Assembly (NCBI GenBank): GCA_030730365.1
Contig: JANQVJ010000071.1
Location: 1-58,310 of the forward strand
DNA: 58,310 nt
Direction: 5' to 3'
Origin: Verrucomicrobiales bacterium
Lineage (GTDB): Bacteria; Verrucomicrobiota; Verrucomicrobiia; Verrucomicrobiales; DEV007
Part shown: in pieces, positions 1 through 9,042 of the stretch
Position numbering within the stretch: position 1 is the first letter of the stretch
Layout of the letters: every line of letters starts with the position of its first letter
The notes under the pieces: model-generated
What the model saw: the letters and a program-made list of their open reading frames with translations, nothing else
Told to the model about the DNA's origin: nothing
Database searches by the model: none
Position numbers and translations under genes: made by a program

Positions 1-8
1 TCAGCCGT

Positions 9-524
9 TTACTGGGCAGGCGCGGGTGCGGGTGCGGGTGCGGGTGCGGGTGCGGTTGCGGGTGCGGCCGGTGCCGGAGCAGCCGGTGCCGGAGCAGCCG
101 GTGCCGGAGCAGCCGGTGCTGGCGCGGGAGTTGCCGGTGCTGGCGCGGGAGTTGCCGGTGCTGGCGCTGCCGCTGCCGCTGGCGCTGCAGGCTGCTCCAT
201 CTGCTTCAGGAAGGTCGGAGACCCGGGGACGACGATGGCGGTTGCCTCGGCTTTGGGTGCTGCGCTGACGAGGGCAGCGAGCGCCGCGTCCACCTTCGCC
301 TGATCAACAAGAGCCCCCTGGGCTTTTTCGATCTCCTCAAGGTTCGCCCAGCGTTGTGCCGTGACTTCAGGGGTGAAGTCGCCCATGTAGGCACGATCTT
401 CGAGCGACTCGTTTCCTGCATAACCGGAAAGAATCAGAGCAAGGAAACCAAAGATCACAAAGATCCCGAGGGTTCCCAGAACCAGTTTCGGTTTCGAACA
501 GCACTTGTTGCTAGAATCACTCAT
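9..524 (-). CDS. Small membrane protein with Ala/Pro-rich tail, end of act operon
   Basis: This 171-aa protein is not recognised by family. It has a short polar N-terminus with two adjacent cysteines (residues 8-9), one hydrophobic helix at about 14-35, a predicted helical stretch at about 55-90, and an Ala/Pro low-complexity tail from about residue 110 to the end. The gene starts 26 bases after actF stops on the same strand, so it is very probably co-transcribed with alternative complex III. One membrane anchor and a long flexible tail suit an accessory or tethering subunit, but that is inference. The reading frame is real: the repeat stays in phase and the upstream non-repetitive half looks like an ordinary single-pass membrane protein. 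Confidence 0.75.
   Translation of the reverse strand: MSDSSNKCCSKPKLVLGTLGIFVIFGFLALILSGYAGNESLEDRAYMGDFTPEVTAQRWANLEEIEKAQGALVDQAKVDAALAALVSAAPKAEATAIVVPGSPTFLKQMEQPAAPAAAAAPAPATPAPAPATPAPAPAAPAPAAPAPAAPAPAAPATAPAPAPAPAPAPAQ
22..168. repeat. Tandem repeats encoding the Ala/Pro tail
   Basis: Three nested tandem arrays lie side by side. A 6-bp unit GCGGGT is repeated five times in a row at 22-51, with variants to 69. A 15-bp unit GGTGCCGGAGCAGCC is repeated three times at 70-114. A 21-bp unit occurs twice at 115-156. All units are multiples of three, so copy-number change would lengthen or shorten the protein tail without a frameshift. Confidence 0.9.
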
Positions 525-550
525 GAAATACGTATTGCTGCACCGGGCGA

Positions 551-2071
551 TCAGTTAACCACGTTAAGGGACTCATCGAGTCGCGGATCGCGGCAGGGGA
601 ATAGACTCGCGGAAGAGAGTTGTCTGAGAAGGAAGAATCCGAAAATACCGGCCACACTAACGAGTGCGAGGATGTCGAAGAGCCAGGCACCCGGGATTGT
701 CATCGCGATATTCGCCTCGCCGAGGTGAGCAGTGAGAGACGGACCGCGCTCGGGGATAATGATCCAATAGAGGTCAAGAGCGTGCATGAGGAGGTTCCAA
801 CCCGCCACACATGAGATGACAACGGGAAGTTTTTTCACCTTCTGCACGAGCAGAATCGTGAAGGGCACAAAGAAGTGGCCAACGACGAGGAAGCCAATCG
901 TGTAAGCGTTCCAGAGACCGGTGTTCCGGGTGAGGTAGAATCGGGTCTCCTCCGTGATGTTCGCATACCAGATCAGGAAGAACTGGGAGAAAGCGATGTA
1001 GGCCCAGAAGATGACGAAGGCGAGCATCAACTTACCCATGAGATGATAGTGCTCCAAGGTCACCACATTCTTGAGATATCCGAACTTGCGGAGCACGGTC
1101 ACCAGAATGATGAGCACACCCATCGAGTTCAGCGCGGCGCCGGCGAAGAGGTAAACGCCCCACATCGTCGAGAACCAGGTGAAATCGAGAGCCATGAGCC
1201 AGTCGAAGACAAGAAAGGTCCACGCAGTGGCAAAGAACGGGAGGAATCCACAGCTGCCGCGACGCATCCACCGGAACCATTTGGGATCGCCATCCTTGTC
1301 GAGTTGAACCGACCATCCCCGCAGAATGAAGGCGATCGCGGTGAGGACGAGGAAGTAGAAAATCTGCCGTAGCCAGAAGAAGGTCTCGTTCAGGTAACCG
1401 CGCTTGGCGAAGAGAAGCGCCTCGTCGTGAAGGAAATGCTTGTCAACAAGGGTCGCATGGGCACCCTCGTCGGATAAATCTTCTTTGGATAGCTTGTAGG
1501 CCTTTGCCTCGAGCCGTTCGATATTTTTCTCGAGATGGGCGCGGTGTCCCGGGCTGGGCGCCGCCACCTCGGCAAGATCTTTCTTCGCCTGCTCGACATC
1601 ACCCTGCGCCCTCGCGATCACGGCGTTACGCTCGGCTATGTAGGCATCCTTCTCCTGAGCTGCCGCTTCATTCGCGGAAGTCAGCACCGCGGCACGCTTG
1701 GGAAACCATTCCCAGAGGGCGTCGCGGAAACCAAAGCCGGAAATTAGCAGCGGAAGCGCGAGAACAAGAATGAAAGGAATGAGCGTCGCGAGATTCTCCA
1801 TGAGACGGCGAATCACCGTCCCCCACCCCGAGTTCGTGGCATGGTGCAAAAGGGTCCAGAAAAGACCACCGACCGCGAGCGAGAGGAAAAAGATCACCGC
1901 AAAGAGCCAACTGTAGCCCATTGCTCCGGCCTTGTCAGGCATCGCGAAACGGAGGATGAAAAACAGCAGCATGCCGCCGAATCCCACTCCAAAACACACG
2001 AGCTTAAGCAGGGCTGGGGATTTGAAAAATTCCCCGTCCTTGTAGTCGTCGCCGTCTTTAAGTCCCGCCAT
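551..2071 (-). CDS. actF: Alternative complex III subunit ActF (NrfD/PsrC-like membrane protein)
   Basis: ActF is a polytopic quinol-interacting membrane subunit of alternative complex III, which oxidises quinol and reduces a cytochrome c or a directly coupled oxidase. The 506-aa product shows about ten hydrophobic segments and sits in the expected last act position. The start chosen is the ATG at 2071, preceded by GGAAGA at good spacing; longer forms would run into actE. Unusually, residues of about 126-215 form a charged, Ala/Glu/Lys-rich stretch that looks coiled-coil and is inserted between two membrane helices. Typical ActF proteins are shorter there. Family membership is secure from order and membrane pattern; the role of the insert is unknown. 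Confidence 0.92.
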   Translation of the reverse strand: MAGLKDGDDYKDGEFFKSPALLKLVCFGVGFGGMLLFFILRFAMPDKAGAMGYSWLFAVIFFLSLAVGGLFWTLLHHATNSGWGTVIRRLMENLATLIPFILVLALPLLISGFGFRDALWEWFPKRAAVLTSANEAAAQEKDAYIAERNAVIARAQGDVEQAKKDLAEVAAPSPGHRAHLEKNIERLEAKAYKLSKEDLSDEGAHATLVDKHFLHDEALLFAKRGYLNETFFWLRQIFYFLVLTAIAFILRGWSVQLDKDGDPKWFRWMRRGSCGFLPFFATAWTFLVFDWLMALDFTWFSTMWGVYLFAGAALNSMGVLIILVTVLRKFGYLKNVVTLEHYHLMGKLMLAFVIFWAYIAFSQFFLIWYANITEETRFYLTRNTGLWNAYTIGFLVVGHFFVPFTILLVQKVKKLPVVISCVAGWNLLMHALDLYWIIIPERGPSLTAHLGEANIAMTIPGAWLFDILALVSVAGIFGFFLLRQLSSASLFPCRDPRLDESLNVVN

Positions 2072-2096
2072 AAGTCTTCCGAGTAGTAAAATGATG

Positions 2097-2717
2097 TCAG
2101 TTTCCGGCTGCGGCCTGGAGTCCGCGCAGATAGGCCGTAATCGCCCAGCGGTCACGGACCGAGGTCACCCCGTTGTAGGGACCCATGAGCCCTTTGCCAT
2201 GAGTGATCGTCCAGAAAATCTGTCCTTCGGGCATATCCTTCACGCGGGGGTCGATGAGGTTCGCAGTCGGCGGAATCGCCCAGTATTTCGAAACCACTCC
2301 CACGCCGTTGCCAGAATCACCATGACAGGGGGTGCAGGTGATCTGGTAACGCTGCTTGCCGCGGGCGAGAAAAGCCTCGTCCATTTTCAACTCGGACGGG
2401 AACCCCTTTCCGTAGAAATCGCCAAAGAGGCCCGTATTGAGATAATCCGACCCGCTGCTGTAGTCCAGATCGGTCCCGACGGCGCCTTCGCTGGTGATGG
2501 GGAAATTAAATCCGATCGGCTCGGTCCCCTCGACGGGAGTCCGGGCACCCTGCCCGTTCTCGAAGAAGTCACTGGGCTTCTGCGCCTTGACCTTGTATTG
2601 ATTGTCCATATCGGGGAACAACATGAAAGGCGGTGAAGAGAATTTCTCACCACGAGGCCCCAGGGCGTAGACAAGTGCCACGACCGCGATTGCTAAAATT
2701 AGAAAAAACCAACGCAT
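2097..2717 (-). CDS. actE: Alternative complex III subunit ActE (monoheme cytochrome c)
   Basis: ActE is the monoheme cytochrome c subunit of alternative complex III, on the periplasmic side. The 206-aa protein has an uncleaved or signal-anchor helix at about residues 3-19, then a soluble domain with one heme c motif, CTPCH, at about residues 132-136. No lipobox cysteine is visible in the signal region. The gene lies 13 bases after actD stops and 25 bases before the chosen actF start, consistent with one transcript. Length and motif placement match other ActE proteins. Confidence 0.93.
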   Translation of the reverse strand: MRWFFLILAIAVVALVYALGPRGEKFSSPPFMLFPDMDNQYKVKAQKPSDFFENGQGARTPVEGTEPIGFNFPITSEGAVGTDLDYSSGSDYLNTGLFGDFYGKGFPSELKMDEAFLARGKQRYQITCTPCHGDSGNGVGVVSKYWAIPPTANLIDPRVKDMPEGQIFWTITHGKGLMGPYNGVTSVRDRWAITAYLRGLQAAAGN

Positions 2718-2730
2718 TCGAGTTTCCGGT

Positions 2731-3288
2731 TCAGTAATTTACTTCTTCGATTTTACCGGCACCAATTTCCTCAAGCAGCTCCTTCGTTTTCTCGCGCTTG
2801 AATTTGGGATCGCGGGACTCAATCACCATCAGAAATCCGTCGTTCGAGAACTTCGAAAAGAGACTCGAGTTAAAAAGCGGGTGATTCCATCGCGGCAGCG
2901 TGATCATTCCGAGAAGCCCGAAAAGAGTCGCAAAAGCGGCCAGCAGAATAGTTAGCTCGAAGGTCACAGGAAAGAAGGCAGGCAGAGTGAAGACGTTGAT
3001 CGGCTTATCCTGCACCACGGTCGGGTAGAGACTCACTTGAGTGAAAAACTGGAGAAAAAGGGCCACTGACGAACCGGTGATCCCGCCAATGAGCACGATC
3101 GCCGAGAGCCAGCTCTTCCCGAGCCCCATGGCGTGGTCCATCCCGTGAACGGGATAGGGCGTGTGGACATCCCAACGGCGGAACCCGGCGTCCCTGATTT
3201 TCTCGGCGGCGTGATAAAGATCACTCGCGGAAGAAAACTCGGCCACATAACCGAATAGCTCGCTGGAACTGGATGTTGAATCACTCAC
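2731..3288 (-). CDS. actD: Alternative complex III subunit ActD (DUF3341)
   Basis: ActD is a small integral membrane subunit of alternative complex III. The 185-aa product has a soluble N-terminal part containing the conserved-type stretch FRRWDVHTPYPVHGMDHAMG (about residues 36-55), followed by two hydrophobic helices at about 58-80 and 103-128. This is the DUF3341 pattern. The start is uncertain: no ATG lies near the conserved part, and a GTG at 3288 leaves a 25-base gap after actC, while an ATG or alternative start further up (to 3390) would overlap actC. I prefer the GTG. Position between actC and actE supports the call. Confidence 0.9.
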   Translation of the reverse strand: MSDSTSSSSELFGYVAEFSSASDLYHAAEKIRDAGFRRWDVHTPYPVHGMDHAMGLGKSWLSAIVLIGGITGSSVALFLQFFTQVSLYPTVVQDKPINVFTLPAFFPVTFELTILLAAFATLFGLLGMITLPRWNHPLFNSSLFSKFSNDGFLMVIESRDPKFKREKTKELLEEIGAGKIEEVNY

Positions 3289-3313
3289 GGGTTCTGAAGG
3301 TAAAATTTTCCGG

Positions 3314-4753
3314 TTACTTGATTGCACCGCGACGCTTCTCACGAAGGCGCTTCCAGTCGTGATAGTGCGGGTCCGACTCGGGGAGGACACCCTTGACTTC
3401 GCTCACTGCAATCACAGGGAGAAAACGGATGAAGATAAGGAAGAGCATGAAGAACATGCCGAAGCTGCCGGCAAACATCAGCTTCTCCACCCAGGAAGCG
3501 GAGTAATACCCCCACTGGCCAGGGAGGAAGTCACGGGCCAGAGAGGTCGGGATAATCACGAAACGCTCGAACCACATCCCGAAGTTCACAAAGTTCACGA
3601 TGATGAAGACCATCCAGAGATTGTGACGCGCCCAGTGGAACCAGAAGACCTGCGGAGCAATCACGTTGCAAAAGAACATGCAGTAGTAGGCCCATGTGTA
3701 GGGACCCGAAAGAATCCGCATGTGGAAAGCATCGCCCTCGAACTTGTTCGCGCTGTAGTAGCTGATGAACAGCTCCATGATGTAGGCGTAGCCGACAATC
3801 GTTCCCGTGAGGAGAATGATCTTGGCCATGTTGTCGATGTGCTTCGCGGTGATGAGATCCTCAAGCCCGTAGAGCTTCCGGACGGGGAGCATCAGAGTGA
3901 GCACCATGGCGAAGCCGCCGAAGATAGCGCCGGCCACGAAGTAGGGCGGGAAGATCGTGGTGTGCCATCCCGGAATGACCGAAGTCGCGAAGTCGAAAGA
4001 CACGACCGAGTGCACCGAAAGAACCAGCGGAGTCGAGAGCGCCGCGAGGATGAGATAGGCCATCTCATAGTGCCGCCACTGGCGGTTGCCGCCGCGCCAT
4101 CCAAGGGCGAAGAAGCCGTAGAGTTTTTTGGCAATACCTTTCGCCCGGTCGCGCAGGGTCGCGAGGTCGGGAATGAGACCAATGTACCAGAAGATCACCG
4201 ACACCGTAAAATAGGTCGAGACCGCGAAGACATCCCAGAGCAGCGGGCTCTTGAAGTTCTGCCAGATCGCGTTCGAGTTCGGCACCGGCGCGAGGAACCA
4301 GACCATCCAGAAACGGCCCACGTGGAAGCCGGGGAAAATCCCCGCGCACATCACCGCGATCAGCGTCATCGCCTCGGAGGCCCGGTTCACGGAAGTCCGC
4401 CATTTCTGACGCGTCAGGAAAAGAATCGCCGAAATCAGGGTCCCGGCGTGGCCGATCCCAATCCAGAAAACGAAGTTCACGATGTCCCAACCCCATGCCA
4501 CCGGCTGGTTCATTCCCCAGACTCCGACACCCGTCGAAACGAGGTAGACAAGACTGAAGACAAGACAAAGAAAGAGCATCACCGACGGCACAAAAAGCAC
4601 CCACCAGATAAAAGGCTGCCGATTCTCCACAATTCCGCAAATACGCTCGGTGATCCACCCGAGCGAGCGGTTGTTGAGCACAAGCGGCTCGCGAACGACC
4701 CCTTCTGCTTCAGTGGGGTGAACTGCCGTGTTCGCTGTTTTCGTATCTGCCAT
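3314..4753 (-). CDS. actC: Alternative complex III subunit ActC (NrfD/PsrC-like membrane protein)
   Basis: ActC is the main quinol-binding membrane subunit of alternative complex III and a paralogue of ActF in the NrfD/PsrC family. The 479-aa protein has about ten membrane helices and NrfD-type stretches such as [20 protein letters not shown] near residue 80. It begins with an ATG at 4753, 20 bases after actB stops. The soluble N-terminal 45 residues carry no signal peptide, as expected for this family. Operon order actB-actC-actD confirms the assignment. Confidence 0.95.
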   Translation of the reverse strand: MADTKTANTAVHPTEAEGVVREPLVLNNRSLGWITERICGIVENRQPFIWWVLFVPSVMLFLCLVFSLVYLVSTGVGVWGMNQPVAWGWDIVNFVFWIGIGHAGTLISAILFLTRQKWRTSVNRASEAMTLIAVMCAGIFPGFHVGRFWMVWFLAPVPNSNAIWQNFKSPLLWDVFAVSTYFTVSVIFWYIGLIPDLATLRDRAKGIAKKLYGFFALGWRGGNRQWRHYEMAYLILAALSTPLVLSVHSVVSFDFATSVIPGWHTTIFPPYFVAGAIFGGFAMVLTLMLPVRKLYGLEDLITAKHIDNMAKIILLTGTIVGYAYIMELFISYYSANKFEGDAFHMRILSGPYTWAYYCMFFCNVIAPQVFWFHWARHNLWMVFIIVNFVNFGMWFERFVIIPTSLARDFLPGQWGYYSASWVEKLMFAGSFGMFFMLFLIFIRFLPVIAVSEVKGVLPESDPHYHDWKRLREKRRGAIK

Positions 4754-4773
4754 GGTCAGTCAAAGACTCAAAA

Positions 4774-7700
4774 TTAGTGCATCTTCGAGGTCACGGTTCC
4801 CACCATTTCCGCACCCGGCATCTTCGGATTCGGGTTTTTGATGCGAGCGAGGTAGCTCGTCCTCGGACGGGTGCCGATATACTTCAAAAGGTCGTAGTTG
4901 CGAGGGTTATTCTTCGTTGCGTGGATTTTATCCCCCTCGGCTTTGAGGTTCCCGAACGTGATCGCACCCGCCCCGCAGGCGTCCTGACAGGCTACCGTGA
5001 AGGAATTCGCTTTCACCTGGATGTCAGACGAGTCGCGAGCCGCCACTTTAGCACCAATCTTCGCCGCATTGATCCGCTGGACGCAGTAGGTGCACTTCTC
5101 GATGACACCGCGCATCCGCACCGTGACGTTCGGGTTCTTGAGAAGACGCTGCGTCGTCGTAGCGGGTCCCGCGGCGGGAGCGAGCGGCCCGAGCTCGAGC
5201 TTATCGAGGGGACGCTTGTTGTAATCGTAGTAGTTGAAACGACGCGCCTTATAAGGGCAGTTGTTCGCGCAATAGCGGGTCCCGATACAGCGATTGTAAG
5301 TCATCGCGTTGAGTCCGTCACCGGTGTGCACCGTGGCATTGACCGGACAAACGGTTTCGCAGGGAGCACTCTCACACTGCACGCAGGCCACCGGCTGGGA
5401 AATCATCTCGACCTGGTCATCATCGATCGTGCGACGACCGGGAGTGTCCTTGGTCGACTCGGCGCCGGTGAGGTAATCGAGCGCACCACCGCGCTCGGAA
5501 ATGATCTCCTTGTCCTTCGGGCTGGTGAAATAACGATCCATGCGGATCCAGTGCATTTCCCGCCCCGCAATAACCTGATTTTTCCCGACGATCGGGATGT
5601 TGTTCTCGGACTGACAGGCGATGACACAGGCGTTGCAGCCGATGCAGCTGTTCAGATCCACCGTCATCGCCCACTGGTGATGGGGATCGACGCGGAATTC
5701 GTGCCCAGGAATGGGACTAATGAGAGGCGTCGCATTCTCCTGATTCCCCATGTAATCGGGGCCTTCGTAAAGAGGGATATTCTCGGGGATGTGCGAATCC
5801 ATCCCCTGATATTGGGCGAAGTCGGGCTTCTCCTTCAACATCTCGACGGTGCCCTCACGAGCGATCGCACGACCCTCCATGCTGTAGTGTTCGGCGGTGA
5901 GAGCAAGCGGATACTTTGTCCCGAGCTTACGCACCAGAGCGCTGGTAACCACATAGGGCTGCGCCGTGGTGAGAAGCGGATAGGCATTAAAGCCGACCCC
6001 TTTGCTGACCGTGTCCGTGGCGGCATCTCCGTAATAACCGAGCGCAAGGCTCACGGAAAAATCGGCCTGACCGGGCGAACGAAGAACGGGAGCCTTGACC
6101 CGGCGGTCACCCACCGAGAGTTCGATAAGATCACCGTCCTCGAGACCGAGTTCCGCCGCCGTGGAGAAACTCACGAGGGCGGCGTTGTCCCAGGTCAGCT
6201 TCGTGATTGGATCCGGTGCCTCCTGAAGCCAGCCGTTGTTCACAAAACGGCCGTCGTAGACCGCACTCCCGAGCGTCAGCGTCACCTCGAGCCCGTTGGC
6301 GTGAGGGAAATCAGCGATGGGAGCCTTGGAAATTGCCCCCGCCTGCGCTGCCGGATCACCCGAAAAGGCACCTGCCGCCAACTTCACCTCTTTCGCAAAT
6401 CCATCGCGAAGGACCGCCGTCCAATCTTTACCGCCGATCGCCGCAAAAGTCGCCTTAACCCGATCGAGGAGCGCATTACCAGAAGAATCATCCTGCACCA
6501 GCGAGAGGAGGAAACGCCCTTCGGAGACTCCACCCCAGAGCGGGTTGATCATGGGCTGCTGCACCGAGTAAACACCCGAAAGACTGAAGTGGTCACCCCA
6601 CGATTCAAGGTAATGGGCCCCCGGAACATGCCAGGTCGAGAGCTTTGCCGTTTCGTTGAGACGATAGCCAAGCTGCACGAGGTGCTTCAGTTTGGCGAGC
6701 TTCGAGGCAAGACCGAGGTTGGAAGGCGCATCAAAGGCGACATCCCCTTCATTCAGAACGAAAAGGGTTTCAATCTCAGCCTTATCTACCGCAGCGGAAA
6801 GAGCGGAGATACCCTCGTAGGCCGCGAGTTTGTGATCGACAAGCGAAATGAGCGGACCATACGCACCGAGAGCCCGGTTCAGAGCCGCCACGAGGACATG
6901 GGCCGCCTTCGACTGGCGACCGCCGAGAAGAACGACCGAAGTTCCCTTCTGCGCGACAAGATCAGCTGCACACTCACGGATCCAGTCCTGCCGGAAGACC
7001 AGTGGGACGAGGCGTGAGACAACGCCATCAGCGAGAGCCACCAGCGCAGCATCCCCCATTGCCGTGCCCACCTCTTTCGCGATCAGTGCCGCAAGCGGGA
7101 AAATCTGGGAGTCCGCAAGGCGATAGCGGTGATCCGCCTGCCCGCCCGTGAGAGTAAAGGTGGCCTCAACCGAGTAGAGACGACTCGGGCCGCCCTCGCG
7201 TTCAGGGGCGCGCGTCGAGGAATACTCGGCGAGAGTATCCTCACCGACCGGCTCGTTTCCAAGAAAGTCGCAATCGAGCGAAAGAATGCGGGTGGCACCC
7301 GAGAGATTCACCACCGGGAGCACTGCCGCACCGTAAAGATCAGTCGCAGCAGCCCTCGCACCGATGGGATTCAGCGCTTCGTAGGAGAAAAGACGAATTC
7401 CCGGATACGTCTTGACCACCTCATCGAGGAGGGCACGGCGCGTCGGCGAGGTCGATTGCGAAACCAGCATCCCGACCTTGGCACCGGACTTGGCTTCGCG
7501 GAAAGGAGCGAGGAAAGCCTCCTCAAAATCCGCACGGGTCGTCCCGGTCCCTTTTTTTAGATACCCCTTGGAGCGATCCTGGTCATAGAGCTCGAGGATC
7601 GAGGCCTGCGTAAAGGCACTCGAACCACCATTCACCGCGGGGTGCAAACGATTCCCGTCCACCTTGGTCGGGCGACCTTCGTAGGTCGTAACCACGAGAG

Positions 7701-8031
7701 GATCGCAACCCAGACCACCGAGACGCGGTTTTGCGGTTGAGTAATAAAGCGCTTTGCCGGGGATGACCCACTCGACGTGCTCATTATACGGAACAAGATG
7801 CTCGAGAGGCCGACTGCACGAAACACCAAACCCCGCCAGCGCGGTCGAGGCCCCCATCAGCTTCACAAAACTGCGGCGCGAGGTCTCATCGAGCTCGAGT
7901 TCCTGCGCGCCCTGAGGAAACTCCCGCTCGAGCCAACCTTGAAACTCGCCCGAACCCTCGAGCTCGCCAAGACTCCGCCAATGGATCCGGGACGCTTCTT
8001 CCTCAGCTGGATGATGCCACTTTCGCTTCAT
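4774..8031 (-). CDS. actB: Alternative complex III subunit ActB (molybdopterin-like plus iron-sulfur domains)
   Basis: ActB is the large periplasmic redox subunit. The 1085-aa protein fuses a molybdopterin-oxidoreductase-like domain (which in this family carries no molybdenum cofactor) to a ferredoxin-like domain. A twin-arginine motif, SRRSFVKLMG, begins at residue 51 and is followed by a hydrophobic stretch ending in GVSC (Cys72), suggesting Tat export and possible lipid anchoring. Iron-sulfur cysteine clusters are visible at about residues 796 (CIGCNACVIAC), 880 (CVQCESAPCETVC), 915 (CIGTRYCANNC), 981 (CTYC) and 1013 (ACQDAC). The ATG at 8031 was chosen because the homologous sequence begins there; a longer frame upstream overlaps actA. 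Confidence 0.95.
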   Translation of the reverse strand: MKRKWHHPAEEEASRIHWRSLGELEGSGEFQGWLEREFPQGAQELELDETSRRSFVKLMGASTALAGFGVSCSRPLEHLVPYNEHVEWVIPGKALYYSTAKPRLGGLGCDPLVVTTYEGRPTKVDGNRLHPAVNGGSSAFTQASILELYDQDRSKGYLKKGTGTTRADFEEAFLAPFREAKSGAKVGMLVSQSTSPTRRALLDEVVKTYPGIRLFSYEALNPIGARAAATDLYGAAVLPVVNLSGATRILSLDCDFLGNEPVGEDTLAEYSSTRAPEREGGPSRLYSVEATFTLTGGQADHRYRLADSQIFPLAALIAKEVGTAMGDAALVALADGVVSRLVPLVFRQDWIRECAADLVAQKGTSVVLLGGRQSKAAHVLVAALNRALGAYGPLISLVDHKLAAYEGISALSAAVDKAEIETLFVLNEGDVAFDAPSNLGLASKLAKLKHLVQLGYRLNETAKLSTWHVPGAHYLESWGDHFSLSGVYSVQQPMINPLWGGVSEGRFLLSLVQDDSSGNALLDRVKATFAAIGGKDWTAVLRDGFAKEVKLAAGAFSGDPAAQAGAISKAPIADFPHANGLEVTLTLGSAVYDGRFVNNGWLQEAPDPITKLTWDNAALVSFSTAAELGLEDGDLIELSVGDRRVKAPVLRSPGQADFSVSLALGYYGDAATDTVSKGVGFNAYPLLTTAQPYVVTSALVRKLGTKYPLALTAEHYSMEGRAIAREGTVEMLKEKPDFAQYQGMDSHIPENIPLYEGPDYMGNQENATPLISPIPGHEFRVDPHHQWAMTVDLNSCIGCNACVIACQSENNIPIVGKNQVIAGREMHWIRMDRYFTSPKDKEIISERGGALDYLTGAESTKDTPGRRTIDDDQVEMISQPVACVQCESAPCETVCPVNATVHTGDGLNAMTYNRCIGTRYCANNCPYKARRFNYYDYNKRPLDKLELGPLAPAAGPATTTQRLLKNPNVTVRMRGVIEKCTYCVQRINAAKIGAKVAARDSSDIQVKANSFTVACQDACGAGAITFGNLKAEGDKIHATKNNPRNYDLLKYIGTRPRTSYLARIKNPNPKMPGAEMVGTVTSKMH

Positions 8032-8065
8032 TCGAATTCGTATTTCTCGTCGTTCCGATTCGGAA

Positions 8066-8827
8066 TCAATGATGACAGGCCGCACAATCCTGCGGAGCAT
8101 GAACGCCCCAGGCCTTCTGTAAATGGATACCAATGAGCTCCTGCCCCCACTCCTTGCCCGCGTCAGCCGACTTCAGGTCGCTCGCGCTAGCCCCGGTTTT
8201 CCCGGCGAGATAGGCGTAAAAGGCGTCGGGCTCGAGATCCTCGGGTTTCCACCCGAGATTGGTGATCTGATCGAGCGGACGCAGCGCCTGCTCCGGATTG
8301 CGGTGACACTCGAGACAGAAGGACATGCTCAAGGACTTGGCATGGTAGACCACCGGCATCTCATCGATGCGCCCGTGGCATTCGACACAACTGACACCGC
8401 GATTGACGTGAGCCGAGTGGTTGAAATGGGCGTAGTCCGGCACCTTATGAAGCTGCACCCACTCGATGGGCTTGCCCGTGTAATTCTCGTAATTCACGTC
8501 CATCGCCTGGCGGAGAGGCTCGAGCTTGGGCGAGTCGGACTTCACCTTTCCGGGACCATGGCAGTTCCAGCAAACTTCGGCCGCAGGGAGGTTCGAATGG
8601 GGCGAGTTTTCCACGTGGGTGTGGCAATAACGGCAGTCCATCCCGAGTTGACCGGCGTGAAGGCTGTGATCAAAGGGAATCGGCTGCTGAGGCATGTAAC
8701 CGACCTTTGTGTATTTAGGCGTAAACGAATACCAGGCGACGGCAATAACGCAGGTTCCAAGAGCGCCGAGGCACACCAGAATTTTGATCGCAAGGAGGTT
8801 TGTCCAACGTGGAAAAATGTTGCCCAT
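8066..8827 (-). CDS. actA: Alternative complex III subunit ActA (pentaheme cytochrome c)
   Basis: ActA is the pentaheme cytochrome c subunit and the first gene of the operon. The 253-aa product has an N-terminal membrane anchor (about residues 11-33) and five CxxCH heme motifs, starting at Cys65, Cys86, Cys147, Cys171 and Cys248, exactly the number expected. The ATG at 8827 places the anchor at the N-terminus; the open frame continues upstream through non-conserved sequence that includes the palindrome at 8850-8879. The gene lies 34 bases before actB. Confidence 0.95.
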   Translation of the reverse strand: MGNIFPRWTNLLAIKILVCLGALGTCVIAVAWYSFTPKYTKVGYMPQQPIPFDHSLHAGQLGMDCRYCHTHVENSPHSNLPAAEVCWNCHGPGKVKSDSPKLEPLRQAMDVNYENYTGKPIEWVQLHKVPDYAHFNHSAHVNRGVSCVECHGRIDEMPVVYHAKSLSMSFCLECHRNPEQALRPLDQITNLGWKPEDLEPDAFYAYLAGKTGASASDLKSADAGKEWGQELIGIHLQKAWGVHAPQDCAACHH

Positions 8828-8849
8828 CTCGTAAGGAAGAACCCCAATT

Positions 8850-8879
8850 AATCGCTTGTGAAATATTTCACAAGCGATT
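8850..8879. promoter_or_regulatory. 30-bp perfect palindrome with CRP-type core, upstream of actA
   Basis: Two perfect 15-base arms meet without a spacer. The core TGTGAAATATTTCACA (8857-8872) is an exact TGTGA-N6-TCACA dyad, the classical recognition pattern of CRP-family regulators. It lies 23-52 bases upstream of the actA start codon. On the plus strand it is followed by six T residues, so it could also act as an intrinsic terminator in that direction, but no plus-strand gene precedes it. I read it mainly as an operator or leader structure of the act operon. Confidence 0.6.
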
Positions 8880-9042
8880 TTTTGTCTGAAAATCAGGACA
8901 GGGTCCAACCCGCGACGACCTCGGAAAATCCCGGCCAAAACCATCGAAATCCGACATGAAAATAGCGGAAAAAGCGAACCCCACGATCCCGCCTTTGTCG
9001 CCGGCCTCGCAGAAGCCAGCTCCATGCCCCCTTTGACCCGCC

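Noticed and set aside
3359-4777. Long open frame opposite actC on the plus strand (472 codons)
   Set aside because: It is the mirror of a GC-rich membrane-protein gene and reads as a low-complexity charged protein rich in His, Arg and Glu. actC itself is clearly real.
4777-7017. Open frame of 746 codons opposite actB on the plus strand
   Set aside because: It lies antisense to well-conserved iron-sulfur sequence and shows no domain; GC-rich antisense frames are commonly open.
8850-8885. Plus-strand intrinsic terminator reading of the act palindrome
   Set aside because: A T-tract follows on the plus strand, but no plus-strand gene lies upstream. The symmetric, spacer-free structure with a TGTGA-N6-TCACA core fits an operator better. 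The terminator role is not excluded.
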